Assembly: GCA_964414595.1 (NCBI GenBank) | Contig: CAYPXJ010000011.1 | Location: forward strand, 1-37,909 | Source of the DNA: CAYPXJ01 sp964414595 | GTDB taxonomy: Bacteria > Pseudomonadota > Alphaproteobacteria > Rickettsiales > CAIJLX01 | Reading direction: 5' to 3' | DNA length: 37,909 nucleotides | In this document: piece by piece, positions 1 to 8,137 of the stretch | How the letters are laid out: every line of letters begins with the position of its first letter | How positions within the stretch are numbered: the first letter of the stretch is position 1 | The notes under the pieces: generated by a model | What the model saw: the letters and a program-made list of their open reading frames with translations, nothing else | Database searches by the model: none | Told to the model about the DNA's origin: nothing | Position numbers and translations under genes: made by a program

Positions 1-34
1 GATAATAGACTATGCTGCCTCAAGCGAGCATAAC

Positions 35-832
35 ATGAATTCACGCGAATTGCTAAAATTTCAAGCGGAAATAGGTGCGGATGAAGCAATAGAAGCTTCG
101 CCGCAAGCCCGCGTACTAAAAACCGAAACTTCTGCGGCAAAACCATCGGGTTTTTCTGAGCCCGCGGCGCAAATTTATCAGCCGCAGCAAGCAAAGCCTT
201 TGGCGAATACGGCAAACGCCATTGCCGAAGCACGCAAACTGGCAGACACCGCTAAAACACGGGACGCGCTGGAACAGGCGGTGCGGAATTTTGATGGTTG
301 CAATCTCAAAAAAACAGCGACGAACACCGTATTTTGTGATGGGCAGAAGGATGCCAAAATCATGCTTATCGGTGAGGCGCCCGGCGCGAATGAGGATGAG
401 CAAGGAATTCCTTTTTGCGGACAGTCAGGAAAATTACTCGATGCCATTCTCGCTTCTATCGGCATAAGTCGTGCCAAGAATTTATATATTACGAACACCT
501 TATTCTGGCGTCCACCGGGTAACCGTCGCCCTACACCGGAAGAGCTTGAAATTTGTAAACCCTTTGTAGAAAAGCATATCGCTTTAATGCAGCCAGAGTT
601 GCTTATTCTTGCAGGTGGAACGGCTGTTGCCGGTGTGCTTGAAAGTAAAGAAAGCGTTAGTGGCCTACGCAAGCGCTATCACAGTTATCGCAATGCCTAC
701 ATGCAAAAAGAAGTGCCGGTTGCGGTGATATTTCACCCTTCGTATTTACTAAGAAGTCCTGGACAGAAGAAGCTTGCCTGGGCGGATATGCTCAAGATGA
801 AAAAATTTCTCAAGGAGCGCAGCTTACTATAA
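35..832 (+). CDS. Uracil-DNA glycosylase, family 4-like
   Basis: Base-excision repair enzyme that would remove uracil from DNA. The 265-residue protein has the GEAPG motif at residues 113-117 followed by the E-D-x-x-G-x-P-F stretch, an RPPGNR block near 159-164 and the HPSYLLR motif at 234-240, all typical of the family 4/5 glycosylase fold. Residues 1-80 form a variable low-complexity tail. Classical family 4 enzymes bind a 4Fe-4S cluster through four cysteines; here only C89 and C174 sit where expected, with F86 and W158 at the other two places, so the cluster may be absent. The frame is open to the left edge, but the opening MNSRELLKF with GADEAI is the usual start in alphaproteobacterial homologues as I remember them. 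It converges on hisE with a 6-bp overlap. Confidence 0.85.
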   Translation: MNSRELLKFQAEIGADEAIEASPQARVLKTETSAAKPSGFSEPAAQIYQPQQAKPLANTANAIAEARKLADTAKTRDALEQAVRNFDGCNLKKTATNTVFCDGQKDAKIMLIGEAPGANEDEQGIPFCGQSGKLLDAILASIGISRAKNLYITNTLFWRPPGNRRPTPEELEICKPFVEKHIALMQPELLILAGGTAVAGVLESKESVSGLRKRYHSYRNAYMQKEVPVAVIFHPSYLLRSPGQKKLAWADMLKMKKFLKERSLL

Positions 833-1150
833 TTTTTTATTGCGGACTTTCTTTTCCACAAGGCCTGAAGTGCCCATCCGCAAACGAATTTCTTTTTCAA
901 TATCGGAAGGATCGACACCGCGATCAGCCATGAGAACTAAAAGGTGGAAAATCAAATCGGTCGATTCTTCAATCAGCGCTTTTTTCTTTTCTGATACACC
1001 GGCGATGGCGACTTCAACACCTTCTTCACCGACTTTTTGCGCCATCTTTTTCGTGCCTTTTTTGAAGAGTTTGGCAACGTAAGATTTATCGGGGTCATCA
1101 TTCCGGCGCGAAAGAATAATTTTGTAAAGTTCTTCGATAATTTCGGTCAT
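827..1150 (-). CDS. hisE: Phosphoribosyl-ATP pyrophosphatase
   Basis: Second step of histidine synthesis: hydrolyses phosphoribosyl-ATP to phosphoribosyl-AMP in the cytoplasm. The 107-residue length and the all-alpha MazG-like pattern fit the family, with the metal-binding GEEGVEVAIA helix near residues 42-51 and the E-E-S-T-D-L-I-F-H-L-L helix near 61-71. It is the last gene of the minus-strand his operon; its start overlaps the hisF stop by 4 bp, indicating translational coupling. Its 3' end overlaps the end of the convergent glycosylase gene. No hisI (phosphoribosyl-AMP cyclohydrolase) or hisG lies in the window. Confidence 0.95.
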   Translation of the reverse strand: MTEIIEELYKIILSRRNDDPDKSYVAKLFKKGTKKMAQKVGEEGVEVAIAGVSEKKKALIEESTDLIFHLLVLMADRGVDPSDIEKEIRLRMGTSGLVEKKVRNKKL

Positions 1151-1908
1151 GCGAGTCTCATTTCTATGCCTGCATTGTGCATGTGCTGTTTTACTTCTGC
1201 AATGGAATATTCACCGAAATGAAAAATCGATGCGGCGAGCAAACCGGTGGCATGGCCTTCACGCACTCCTGTAATAAAATCCTGAGGTTTACCTACACCG
1301 CCTGATGCAATGACCGGAACGGCTACAGCGTCGGCAATCGCGCGCGTGAGAGGCAAATCAAAACCCTGCTTCGTGCCATCACGATCCATGGAAGTGACCA
1401 GAAGTTCACCCGCGCCGTAATCCACCATACGCTTCGCCCACGCAACGGCGTTTATGCCTGTTGCATTGCGTCCACCATGTGTAAAAATTTCAAATTCACC
1501 AGCCGCATTGCGCTTCGCATCAATGGCAACAACAATACACTGGCTGCCGAATTTATCTGCGGCTTCTTTAACAAATTCCGGATTTTTAACGGCAGCTGTA
1601 TTGATGGAAACTTTATCAGCACCGGAAAGCAGAAGTTTGCGAATATCATCCAGCGTGCGCACACCGCCGCCCACAGTAAGTGGCATGAAACAACTTTCTG
1701 CCACACGCATGACAACATCGTAAATGAGTTCGCGGTTATCCGAGGAGGCGGTGATATCTAAAAAACAAAGTTCATCGGCGCCCGCGGCATCGTAAATTTT
1801 TGCTTGTTCAACGGGGTCACCTGCATCCACAAGATCAACAAAGTTTACACCTTTTACAACGCGCCCATCTTTTACATCCAGGCACGGGATAATACGGGGT
1901 TTTAACAT
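1147..1908 (-). CDS. hisF: Imidazole glycerol phosphate synthase, cyclase subunit
   Basis: Cyclase half of IGP synthase; it uses ammonia made by HisH to form imidazole glycerol phosphate and AICAR. The 253-residue (beta-alpha)8 barrel shows the CLDVKDGRVVKGVNF signature at residues 9-23 with the catalytic Asp at 11, phosphate-binding GGG near residue 82, VAIDAKR near 127-133 (second catalytic Asp) and the SGGVGKP loop near 202. It overlaps hisA by one base (shared A of TAATG) and hisE by 4 bp. Its partner hisH lies two genes upstream in the same operon. Confidence 0.96.
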   Translation of the reverse strand: MLKPRIIPCLDVKDGRVVKGVNFVDLVDAGDPVEQAKIYDAAGADELCFLDITASSDNRELIYDVVMRVAESCFMPLTVGGGVRTLDDIRKLLLSGADKVSINTAAVKNPEFVKEAADKFGSQCIVVAIDAKRNAAGEFEIFTHGGRNATGINAVAWAKRMVDYGAGELLVTSMDRDGTKQGFDLPLTRAIADAVAVPVIASGGVGKPQDFITGVREGHATGLLAASIFHFGEYSIAEVKQHMHNAGIEMRLA

Positions 1909-2636
1909 TAATAACTTTCCGCAAGTTTCAATGCGGCGGGAATATCAATTTTTCCATCATAAAGGGCGCGACCGAGAATCACACCTTCTACGCCATCGGC
2001 TTCCAATTCTTTGATGGCGGAAATATCATCCATACCACTCATGCCTCCGGAAGCAATCAGCGGCGTGGAAATTTTTTCCGCAAGCGCACGAATACCATCA
2101 ATATTGGGACCCTTCATCATACCATCGCGGTCAATATCGGTATAAATAATGGCGCACGCGCCTGCATCTTCAAATTCCAGCGCAAGGTCTTCTACTTTGA
2201 CTTCGGATTTACGAGTCCAACCCTCCACCGCGACCTTACCACCATGTCCATCAATGCTCACAGCAATTTGGCCGGGGAAAAGCTGACAGGCATTTTTAAC
2301 GAGCTGAGGATTACGAATGGCAACCGTCCCCATAATGACGCGCGAAATACCCGCTTCAAGCCACTGCTCTATACGCTCGATGGAACGAATGCCGCCACCC
2401 AGTTGCACGGGAATAGTCACTTCCTTAAGAATGGCTTTCACCGAAGGAATATTTACGGGGGCGCCTTCCAGCGCGCCATTCAAATCCACCGCATGAATCC
2501 AACGAAAGCCTTGGGTTTCAAAGGTTTTCGCTTGTGCGGCAGGATTATCATTAAATACGGTGACCTGTTTGTAATCACCTTGTTTCAGGCGTACACACTG
2601 GCCGTCTTTAAGATCAATTGCGGGATAGAGAATCAT
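1908..2636 (-). CDS. hisA: ProFAR isomerase
   Basis: Amadori isomerase that converts ProFAR to PRFAR, the substrate of HisH/HisF. The 242-residue barrel opens with AIDLKDGQCVRL (Asp8 is the expected general base), has QLGGGIRS near residues 78-85 and YTDIDRDGMMKGPN near 165-178 containing the second catalytic aspartate. It is structurally a paralogue of HisF next door, which is normal. The gene overlaps hisH by 4 bp and hisF by 1 bp, consistent with one coupled transcript. Confidence 0.96.
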   Translation of the reverse strand: MILYPAIDLKDGQCVRLKQGDYKQVTVFNDNPAAQAKTFETQGFRWIHAVDLNGALEGAPVNIPSVKAILKEVTIPVQLGGGIRSIERIEQWLEAGISRVIMGTVAIRNPQLVKNACQLFPGQIAVSIDGHGGKVAVEGWTRKSEVKVEDLALEFEDAGACAIIYTDIDRDGMMKGPNIDGIRALAEKISTPLIASGGMSGMDDISAIKELEADGVEGVILGRALYDGKIDIPAALKLAESY

Positions 2637-3262
2637 GTAAGCTTCAAGAAATTTTCAATTAGCTTTAAACCTGTACGTTGGCTCTTTTCCGGGTGAAATT
2701 GCGTGCCCAGAACATTATTTTTACCGATAATGGCGGGAAGCGCAATACCATATTCAGTGGTAGCCAAAATTGCCTCGTTATCTTGCGGCTCAAACGCATA
2801 AGAATGCACAAAATATGCGTGATCACCGGTTATGATACCATCAAGCAGAGAATGCGTGGATGTTAAAGTGAGATTATTCCACCCCATATGCGGAATTGGC
2901 AAATCTTTTACTAAAATTTTTTTGACCGCACCTTTTATCCAGCCAAGCCCTTGATGCTCACCATGTTCGTAGCCCGTCGTGGCAAGAAGTTGCATACCAA
3001 CACAAATACCCAGAAAAGGTTTTTGCTTACCCAGCGCTTCCTCTTCCATAGCAGCAATCATGCCATCCACTGCAGCAAGGCCTGCCTTACAATCGCCGAA
3101 TGCACCAACACCTGGCAATACAATATGGGAGGCTTGTTTGAGCGCTTTTGCATCCGACGTAACTTCCACTTCATGCCCGGTTTGCTTAGCTATGCGTTCA
3201 AACGCTTTCGCCGCAGAGTGCAAATTGCCCGAGCCGTAATCAATGATACAAACTTTTTTCAC
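2633..3262 (-). CDS. hisH: Imidazole glycerol phosphate synthase, glutamine amidotransferase subunit
   Basis: Class I glutamine amidotransferase that releases ammonia from glutamine and channels it to HisF. The 209-residue protein has the DYGSGNLHS start, the oxyanion-strand LPGVGAFGD near residues 49-57, the nucleophile cysteine in FLGICVGMQLL near residue 87 and the His-Glu pair in TQFHPEKS close to the C-terminus. Length and motifs are complete, so it should be active. It follows the DUF2628 gene by 3 bases and overlaps hisA by 4 bp. Confidence 0.96.
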   Translation of the reverse strand: MKKVCIIDYGSGNLHSAAKAFERIAKQTGHEVEVTSDAKALKQASHIVLPGVGAFGDCKAGLAAVDGMIAAMEEEALGKQKPFLGICVGMQLLATTGYEHGEHQGLGWIKGAVKKILVKDLPIPHMGWNNLTLTSTHSLLDGIITGDHAYFVHSYAFEPQDNEAILATTEYGIALPAIIGKNNVLGTQFHPEKSQRTGLKLIENFLKLT

Positions 3263-3265
3263 ACG

Positions 3266-3637
3266 TTAAATCGTTGATAAGCGATGATCAAAAAAACGCT
3301 GCTGGGATTCGAGCAAATCGCGACCGATACTGGTGCCAGCGAAACGATAACCCTGATGCTCTAATGTCCAAGCGCGGATTTCATGCGCGTTAAGTGCAAG
3401 CCAAAAACTAATGCCAAAATTAATAACCAGCATTACGGCATTACTGATATACCCTGCTGATTCCAATGCGCCGAGGGTGATGTTGGCAACAAAAAACACG
3501 GCAAACGCAATCCAAAGGCGCTGGTACAAAAGCCAAAGCCCGGAAAAAATAAGCGCCAAAAATGAAAAACCCTGTGGGATGAACACGACATCCTCACGAC
3601 CTTTATTCGGCAACTGATAGACGCTAAAAATCTTCAC
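3266..3637 (-). CDS. DUF2628-type small membrane protein in the his operon
   Basis: A 123-residue protein of unknown function with a hydrophobic core of three likely membrane segments (roughly residues 24-41, 42-60 and 67-84), then a polar tail containing E-S-Q-Q-R-F-F-D-H-R. Family knowledge: DUF2628 proteins sit between hisB and hisH in many alphaproteobacteria, and the position here matches that. Its start overlaps the hisB stop by 4 bp and its stop lies 3 bases before hisH, so it is translated with the operon. No catalytic motif is visible. A role in histidine synthesis is suggested only by location. Confidence 0.8.
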   Translation of the reverse strand: MKIFSVYQLPNKGREDVVFIPQGFSFLALIFSGLWLLYQRLWIAFAVFFVANITLGALESAGYISNAVMLVINFGISFWLALNAHEIRAWTLEHQGYRFAGTSIGRDLLESQQRFFDHRLSTI

Positions 3638-4221
3638 AGCTTTCCCTTGGTGGAAGGCAAGATGTTGGCTGCGCGTGAATCAATCGAAACCGCCTGGCGC
3701 AATGATTTTGCCAGCGCTTTATAGCAAGATTCAATAACGTGGTGATTGTTGGTGCCATAAAAATTTTCCACGTGCAATGTCAGCAATGCACCGCCAGCAA
3801 GGCCGCCGAAAAATTCACGGAAAAGTTCTGTGTCCATTTCACCAAGTTTGTCGCGCGAGAAATCAACTTTCCATACGAGATGAGGCCTGCCGGAAAAATC
3901 GAGCGCCACGCGCGAAAGCACCTCGTCCATAGGTATGGTTGCAGAACCAAAACGTACAATTCCTTTTTTATCGCCCAGTGCTTTTAAGAGTGCCTCGCCG
4001 ATGGCAATGCCGACATCTTCCGTGGTGTGGTGGCCATCGATATGCAGGTCACCCTTTGCCTCTACCGTGAGATCGATGAGGCTGTGGCGCGAGAGTTGTT
4101 CGAGCATGTGATCCAAAAACCCAAGGCCGGTTTTGATATTGTATTGCCCGGTACCATCGAGATTAAGGGAAACGGCAATTTCCGTTTCCTTGGTTTTGCG
4201 TTCTAAAGTTGCTTTTCGCAT
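3634..4221 (-). CDS. hisB: Imidazoleglycerol-phosphate dehydratase
   Basis: Monofunctional dehydratase that makes imidazole acetol phosphate. The 195-residue protein has LGFLDHMLEQLSRHS near residues 33-47, DGHHTTEDVGIAIGEAL near 62-78 and a second histidine cluster (GTNNHHVIESCYKALA) near 155-170; these His/Glu residues bind the two manganese ions of the family. It lacks the N-terminal phosphatase domain of the enterobacterial fusion. It is the first gene of the his operon and is divergent from hslV across a 67-bp AT-rich gap. I saw no leader peptide rich in His codons. Confidence 0.96.
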   Translation of the reverse strand: MRKATLERKTKETEIAVSLNLDGTGQYNIKTGLGFLDHMLEQLSRHSLIDLTVEAKGDLHIDGHHTTEDVGIAIGEALLKALGDKKGIVRFGSATIPMDEVLSRVALDFSGRPHLVWKVDFSRDKLGEMDTELFREFFGGLAGGALLTLHVENFYGTNNHHVIESCYKALAKSLRQAVSIDSRAANILPSTKGKL

Positions 4222-4236
4222 AATTTTTTATAACCC

Positions 4237-4265
4237 GTTGAAAATAGGATTTTTAACACTATGTT
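4237..4265 (+). promoter_or_regulatory. Candidate heat-shock (RpoH-type) promoter for hslVU
   Basis: GTTGAAA (-35, 4237-4243) and ACTATGTT (-10, 4258-4265) are separated so that the TTG core and the -10 fit the alphaproteobacterial RpoH pattern CTTG-N17-CYTATNT with one mismatch in each element. The predicted start of transcription would lie near 4271, 18 bases before the hslV ATG. HslVU is a classic heat-shock operon, which supports the reading; the motif match alone is modest. Confidence 0.45.
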
Positions 4266-4288
4266 ATCTCTGACACTAGAGTTTTCCT

Positions 4289-4843
4289 ATGAATTTGCAA
4301 GATAGACACAATTCCTGGCACGCTACTACCATTCTTGCTGTACGCAAGGGTAAGGAAACCGTTATTGCGGGCGATGGCCAAGTTTCGCTTGGTCCTACCA
4401 TAATTAAGGCTTCAGCAAATAAGATTCGCACTATGCAAGATGGTAAGATTATCGCCGGTTTTGCCGGTGCTACGGCTGATGCGTTTGCATTATTTGAGCG
4501 GTTGGAAGCTAAATTACAGAAACACCCCAATCAACTGACGCGCGCGTGCGTGGAGTTGGCAAAGGATTGGCGGACAGACCGTTATCTACGTCGCTTGGAA
4601 GCCATGATGATAGTAGCTGATAAAAATACGCTTCTTGTTTTAACAGGCACGGGCGATGTGCTGGAACCTGAGCATGGTATCGCCGCTATTGGTTCTGGCG
4701 GTAATTATGCGCTTTCCGCCGCGCGCGCACTCATTGATCAGAAAGAGTTAAGCGCAGAGCAAATTGTGCGTAAATCAATGCAAATTGCCGCTGAAATTTG
4801 CGTCTATACCAATGAAAATATTGTGGTTGAAAAAATAAAATAA
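4289..4843 (+). CDS. hslV: ATP-dependent protease HslVU, peptidase subunit
   Basis: Threonine peptidase of the two-component HslVU (ClpQY) protease. The 184-residue protein carries TTILAV with the predicted catalytic threonine at residue 13, preceded by a 12-residue propeptide that would be removed; such a short propeptide is usual in alphaproteobacteria. The conserved AGDGQVSLG block with its Asp (residue 29) and the ANKIR lysine follow, and IGSGG near 131 is typical. The ribosome binding site is weak. The stop overlaps the hslU start by one base (TAATG), so the subunits are coupled. Confidence 0.96.
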   Translation: MNLQDRHNSWHATTILAVRKGKETVIAGDGQVSLGPTIIKASANKIRTMQDGKIIAGFAGATADAFALFERLEAKLQKHPNQLTRACVELAKDWRTDRYLRRLEAMMIVADKNTLLVLTGTGDVLEPEHGIAAIGSGGNYALSAARALIDQKELSAEQIVRKSMQIAAEICVYTNENIVVEKIK

Positions 4844-6156
4844 TGTCTTCTCTTTCCCCGCGTGAAATTGTTTCCGAGCTTGATCGCTTTATTGTTGGCC
4901 AGGATGCTGCAAAAAAAGCAGTCGCGATTGCGCTGCGTAATCGTTACCGCCGCATGCAAGTGGAAGACCCTTTACGTGAAGAAATCGTGCCAAAAAATAT
5001 TTTGATGATTGGCCCAACGGGCGTGGGTAAAACAGAAATTGCGCGCCGTCTGGCAAAACTTGCTGATGCGCCGTTCATTAAAGTAGAAGCAACAAAATTC
5101 ACGGAAGTCGGTTATGTGGGCCGCGACGTAGATTCCATCATTCGCGATTTGGTAGAAGTAGCGCTAACAATGGTGCGTGACCGTATGCGCAAAGAAGTGC
5201 GTGCCAAAGCAGAAGTCATTGCGGAAGATCGCATTGTGGATGCGCTGGTGGGCGAAACCGCAACTGCAGATACACGTAAAAAATTCCGTGACATGTTCCG
5301 CGATGGAAAAATGCAGGAAAAGGAAGTTGAAATCGAAGTGAATGATACCGGCACTAACGGTATGAATATGTTTGATATTCCCGGTATGCCGGGTGGCCAG
5401 ATGGGTATGATCAATCTCAACGATATGATCAGCAAAGCCATCGGGGGCTCGCGTAAAAAGAAACGTAAAATGAAAGTGGAAGAAGCCTTCACGATTTTGC
5501 TGGATGAAGAGAGCGACAAACTGATTGATGAAGAAACCATTGTGCGCGAAGCGGTTCGCGTGACAGAAAATAATGGCATCGTTTTCTTAGATGAGGTCGA
5601 TAAAATTACTGTACGCAGCGAAATGCGTGGCGGTGATGTAAGTCGTGAAGGTGTGCAACGCGATTTGCTGCCGCTGCTCGAAGGCACGAATGTGCCCACG
5701 AAATATGGCACGATAAAAACTGATCATATTTTATTTATCGCGAGTGGGGCATTTCATTTGGCGAAACCTTCGGACTTATTACCGGAGCTGCAGGGCCGTT
5801 TGCCTATTCGCGTAGAACTTCAAGCGCTCACCGAAGAAGATTTGGTGCGTATTTTGAAAGAGCCGGAATCCAGTTTGATTAAGCAATATAGCGCGCTCAT
5901 GAGTACAGAAAAATTGACACTCAATTTCACCGAGGATGGCGTAAAAGCCATTGCGCGTATTGCGACAGAAGTAAATCGCGATGTAGAAAATATCGGTGCG
6001 CGCCGCCTGCATACCGTGATGGAAAAACTGCTTGAAGAAGTAAGCTTTACGGCTTCAGATCGCGCGGGTGAAAAAGTCAAAATCGATGCAAAATTCGTGA
6101 ACGGACAGTTAGCCGATATCGCGCGTCAAAGCGACGTAAGCAAATTTATCCTTTAA
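4843..6156 (+). CDS. hslU: ATP-dependent protease HslVU, ATPase subunit
   Basis: AAA+ unfoldase that recognises and threads substrates into HslV. The 437-residue protein has Walker A GPTGVGKTE near residues 58-66, the pore loop GYVGRD near 93-98, an inserted I domain (about 110-240) with a Met/Gly-rich stretch, Walker B GIVFLDEVDK near 245-254, the sensor-2 GARRLHTVMEKLLEE helix near 386-400 and the C-terminal KFIL that docks into HslV. All catalytic motifs are present. It ends only 9 bases from the end of the convergent pilin gene. Confidence 0.97.
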   Translation: MSSLSPREIVSELDRFIVGQDAAKKAVAIALRNRYRRMQVEDPLREEIVPKNILMIGPTGVGKTEIARRLAKLADAPFIKVEATKFTEVGYVGRDVDSIIRDLVEVALTMVRDRMRKEVRAKAEVIAEDRIVDALVGETATADTRKKFRDMFRDGKMQEKEVEIEVNDTGTNGMNMFDIPGMPGGQMGMINLNDMISKAIGGSRKKKRKMKVEEAFTILLDEESDKLIDEETIVREAVRVTENNGIVFLDEVDKITVRSEMRGGDVSREGVQRDLLPLLEGTNVPTKYGTIKTDHILFIASGAFHLAKPSDLLPELQGRLPIRVELQALTEEDLVRILKEPESSLIKQYSALMSTEKLTLNFTEDGVKAIARIATEVNRDVENIGARRLHTVMEKLLEEVSFTASDRAGEKVKIDAKFVNGQLADIARQSDVSKFIL

Positions 6157-6163
6157 TTTTGTG

Positions 6164-6197
6164 GTTCATTTACCACTCATAACGGAGGTAAATGAAC
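6164..6197. terminator. Perfect inverted repeat across the pilin/hslU convergence
   Basis: GTTCATTTACC (6164-6174) and GGTAAATGAAC (6187-6197) are an 11-bp perfect inverted repeat with a 12-base loop. It covers the last codons and stop of the minus-strand pilin gene and starts 8 bases after hslU. No clean T-run follows on either strand, so it is at best a Rho-assisted or bidirectional terminator, or a 3'-end stabiliser. The hairpin is seen directly; its role is inferred. Confidence 0.5.
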
Positions 6198-7176
6198 ATA
6201 AAGATTTATCATTTCCTACCATCCATGAAGCATTCCGCAATTCTTCCTCATCGACCGCAGTTCCTGCGGCATTGAGTCCATTAACATCCACACATGCATA
6301 AGTTGAAAGATCGGCAAGACTTTCAATTTCAATGCCTGAATCCCCTAAATAATTTTGTATAATGGTAAATAAACCAGGCATTTGGTTTGCAATGGTGTTT
6401 TCCGTATTAATGAACATTGTAGTTCCAAATGCATTTAAGATAAGCTTCATCAGCAGTGCAACAAATTCACAAAAACCATTACCCACAGGGCAAGCCCCAA
6501 AGCCCAGAATAATGGGCGCTACGCGTAAATCGCCCTGCAATGGCTTCCCGTCATCACGCTTTACATCCACAGCATAAGCCGCATCGGCCTGGAAAAAAGG
6601 CAAGAAAGTATATTCATTAGAACTTGTATTAATATTAACGCCACCCACTAGATACCCATTCACATGCGAATCGCCACCTGCGGCTGTCATGCCTGTTCTA
6701 TCGAATACGCGCCCCTCTATAATTACGCCTCCACCAATAGGTAATTTAGGAAAGCCTCGGCCTAACTCGGCTGATCCATCAAAAGGTCCACCAGGCACGG
6801 CCTGTTCGGCACTTAATTGTTGCCATACGAGCGGCAATTCACCTTCCCAGCGAAAAGTGGCTGCATCAAAAGCACTTGTATGGCGATCATCGATGCGGCC
6901 ACTGCCATCGCCGCCTTGTGCTGCACTTGGACCTGCAGGCAAGCCATATCCACGCGCTAATTGATAAGGTAAATCGCCAGGCAAGTACTTATATTTGGTG
7001 CGGAACGCATTAAGTGCGGCGTCAAATTGATCCAAACGCACAATTGTAGAGCGAGCTTCAGCTAAACGAACTAATTGCTTGCCCACATAAAGCCCACCCA
7101 CGATAAGGCCAATAACAACTAAAACGGTCGCAAGCTCCACTAAAGTGAAACCACGCTTAAATTTATTTTTCTGCAT
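6166..7176 (-). CDS. Type IV pilin/pseudopilin-like protein (array member 5)
   Basis: A 336-residue class III signal-peptide protein. A short basic leader MQKNKFKRG precedes the cleavage site G9/F10, then FTLVE with Glu5 of the mature protein and a hydrophobic helix to about residue 37. The core shared with its four neighbours follows: FDAALNAFRTKYKYLPGD near 51-68, GYGLP near 76, an acidic loop D90-G-S-G-R-I-D-D97, KRDDGKPLQG in the middle, and a C-terminal pair of cysteines that would close a D-region-like loop. It has a strong AAAGGAG ribosome site and is last in the array, 30 bases after the preceding gene. A minor pilin or tip subunit is likely; the exact system is unknown. Confidence 0.85.
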   Translation of the reverse strand: MQKNKFKRGFTLVELATVLVVIGLIVGGLYVGKQLVRLAEARSTIVRLDQFDAALNAFRTKYKYLPGDLPYQLARGYGLPAGPSAAQGGDGSGRIDDRHTSAFDAATFRWEGELPLVWQQLSAEQAVPGGPFDGSAELGRGFPKLPIGGGVIIEGRVFDRTGMTAAGGDSHVNGYLVGGVNINTSSNEYTFLPFFQADAAYAVDVKRDDGKPLQGDLRVAPIILGFGACPVGNGFCEFVALLMKLILNAFGTTMFINTENTIANQMPGLFTIIQNYLGDSGIEIESLADLSTYACVDVNGLNAAGTAVDEEELRNASWMVGNDKSLCSFTSVMSGK

Positions 7177-7206
7177 CTCTCGCTCCTTTATCTGTATTCA
7201 TATTAT

Positions 7207-8130
7207 CTACTGACTAATGGCAATAGCCAGTCCACACAATGATTTATCGTTTACAATATAGTAAACAGCATTATTCATCATTTCTTGAATTTCGGCTGCA
7301 TTATCCGGAGTAATTTCTAAATTTGCAGCAGTGTACGATGTGCCAAGCAGTGAAACACAGGCCGTTCCTTGGTATTCTGGAAGTAAAAAAACTTCACCAT
7401 CACTGAACATGAGTGTGGGAAGCGCGTCAAGAATAGCCTGAATGGTGGCAGTGAGTGAATAAAAAAGAACGTCATAAAGATCAGGATTATCCGGTAAAGG
7501 ACTGTGTAATTGAGAAAGAAAAACACCGCGGGCAACAAGGTCTCCAAGCATGGGTTTTCCATCATCGCGTTTCATATCAAGCGCAAACGCAGCCTCTGCA
7601 TAAAGGGTTGGAATAATGTCATATTCACTATTTATCTGGGGTGTAAATGAGGAGACGATATAAGCATTGCGTGCAAATCGTTCACCGTCAACAATGATAC
7701 CGGAACCATCAATCAGTTTGGGAATACCTTGACCGAGCTGCAACGAATTATCATAGGGCCCGCCGGAGACAAATTGTTCTTCCGAAAGTTGCGGCCATAC
7801 CCACGTGATTTCCCCACGCCATTTGCGCGGGTCGTCTACGTCTGCATCCATATCAGTGATTCGGTTATCACCGTCTCCTACAGCTAAATCAGCCGGCAAA
7901 CCGTAACCATGCGCAATTTTTCCCGGAATATCCCCGGGTAAATATTTATACTTAGTTCTAAAGGCCGCTATGGCAGAATCGTAAGATTCTAAGCGCGACA
8001 TGATCATACGCACTTCGGCTGCGCGTAACAGTTTTTGGCCCACATACAATCCACCTATAATTAATCCAATAATGACCAATACCGATGCAAGCTCGACCAG
8101 CGTAAAGCCATATATGTTTTTTTTATACAT
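7207..8130 (-). CDS. Type IV pilin/pseudopilin-like protein (array member 4)
   Basis: A 307-residue prepilin. I place the start at the ATG ending at 8130 (MYKKNIYG leader) because AGGAAA lies just upstream; an ATG 18 bases earlier lacks a ribosome site and overlaps the previous gene. Cleavage is expected at G8/F9, giving FTLVE with Glu5. The family core is present: AAEVR, AIAAFRTKYKYLPGD, GYGLP, the acidic loop GDGDNRITD, VWPQL, DMKRDDGKPMLG, and two C-terminal cysteines (CVSLLG and SLCGLA). It is about as diverged from its neighbours as they are from each other, so the duplication is not recent. Confidence 0.83.
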   Translation of the reverse strand: MYKKNIYGFTLVELASVLVIIGLIIGGLYVGQKLLRAAEVRMIMSRLESYDSAIAAFRTKYKYLPGDIPGKIAHGYGLPADLAVGDGDNRITDMDADVDDPRKWRGEITWVWPQLSEEQFVSGGPYDNSLQLGQGIPKLIDGSGIIVDGERFARNAYIVSSFTPQINSEYDIIPTLYAEAAFALDMKRDDGKPMLGDLVARGVFLSQLHSPLPDNPDLYDVLFYSLTATIQAILDALPTLMFSDGEVFLLPEYQGTACVSLLGTSYTAANLEITPDNAAEIQEMMNNAVYYIVNDKSLCGLAIAISQ

Positions 8131-8137
8131 AGATTTC

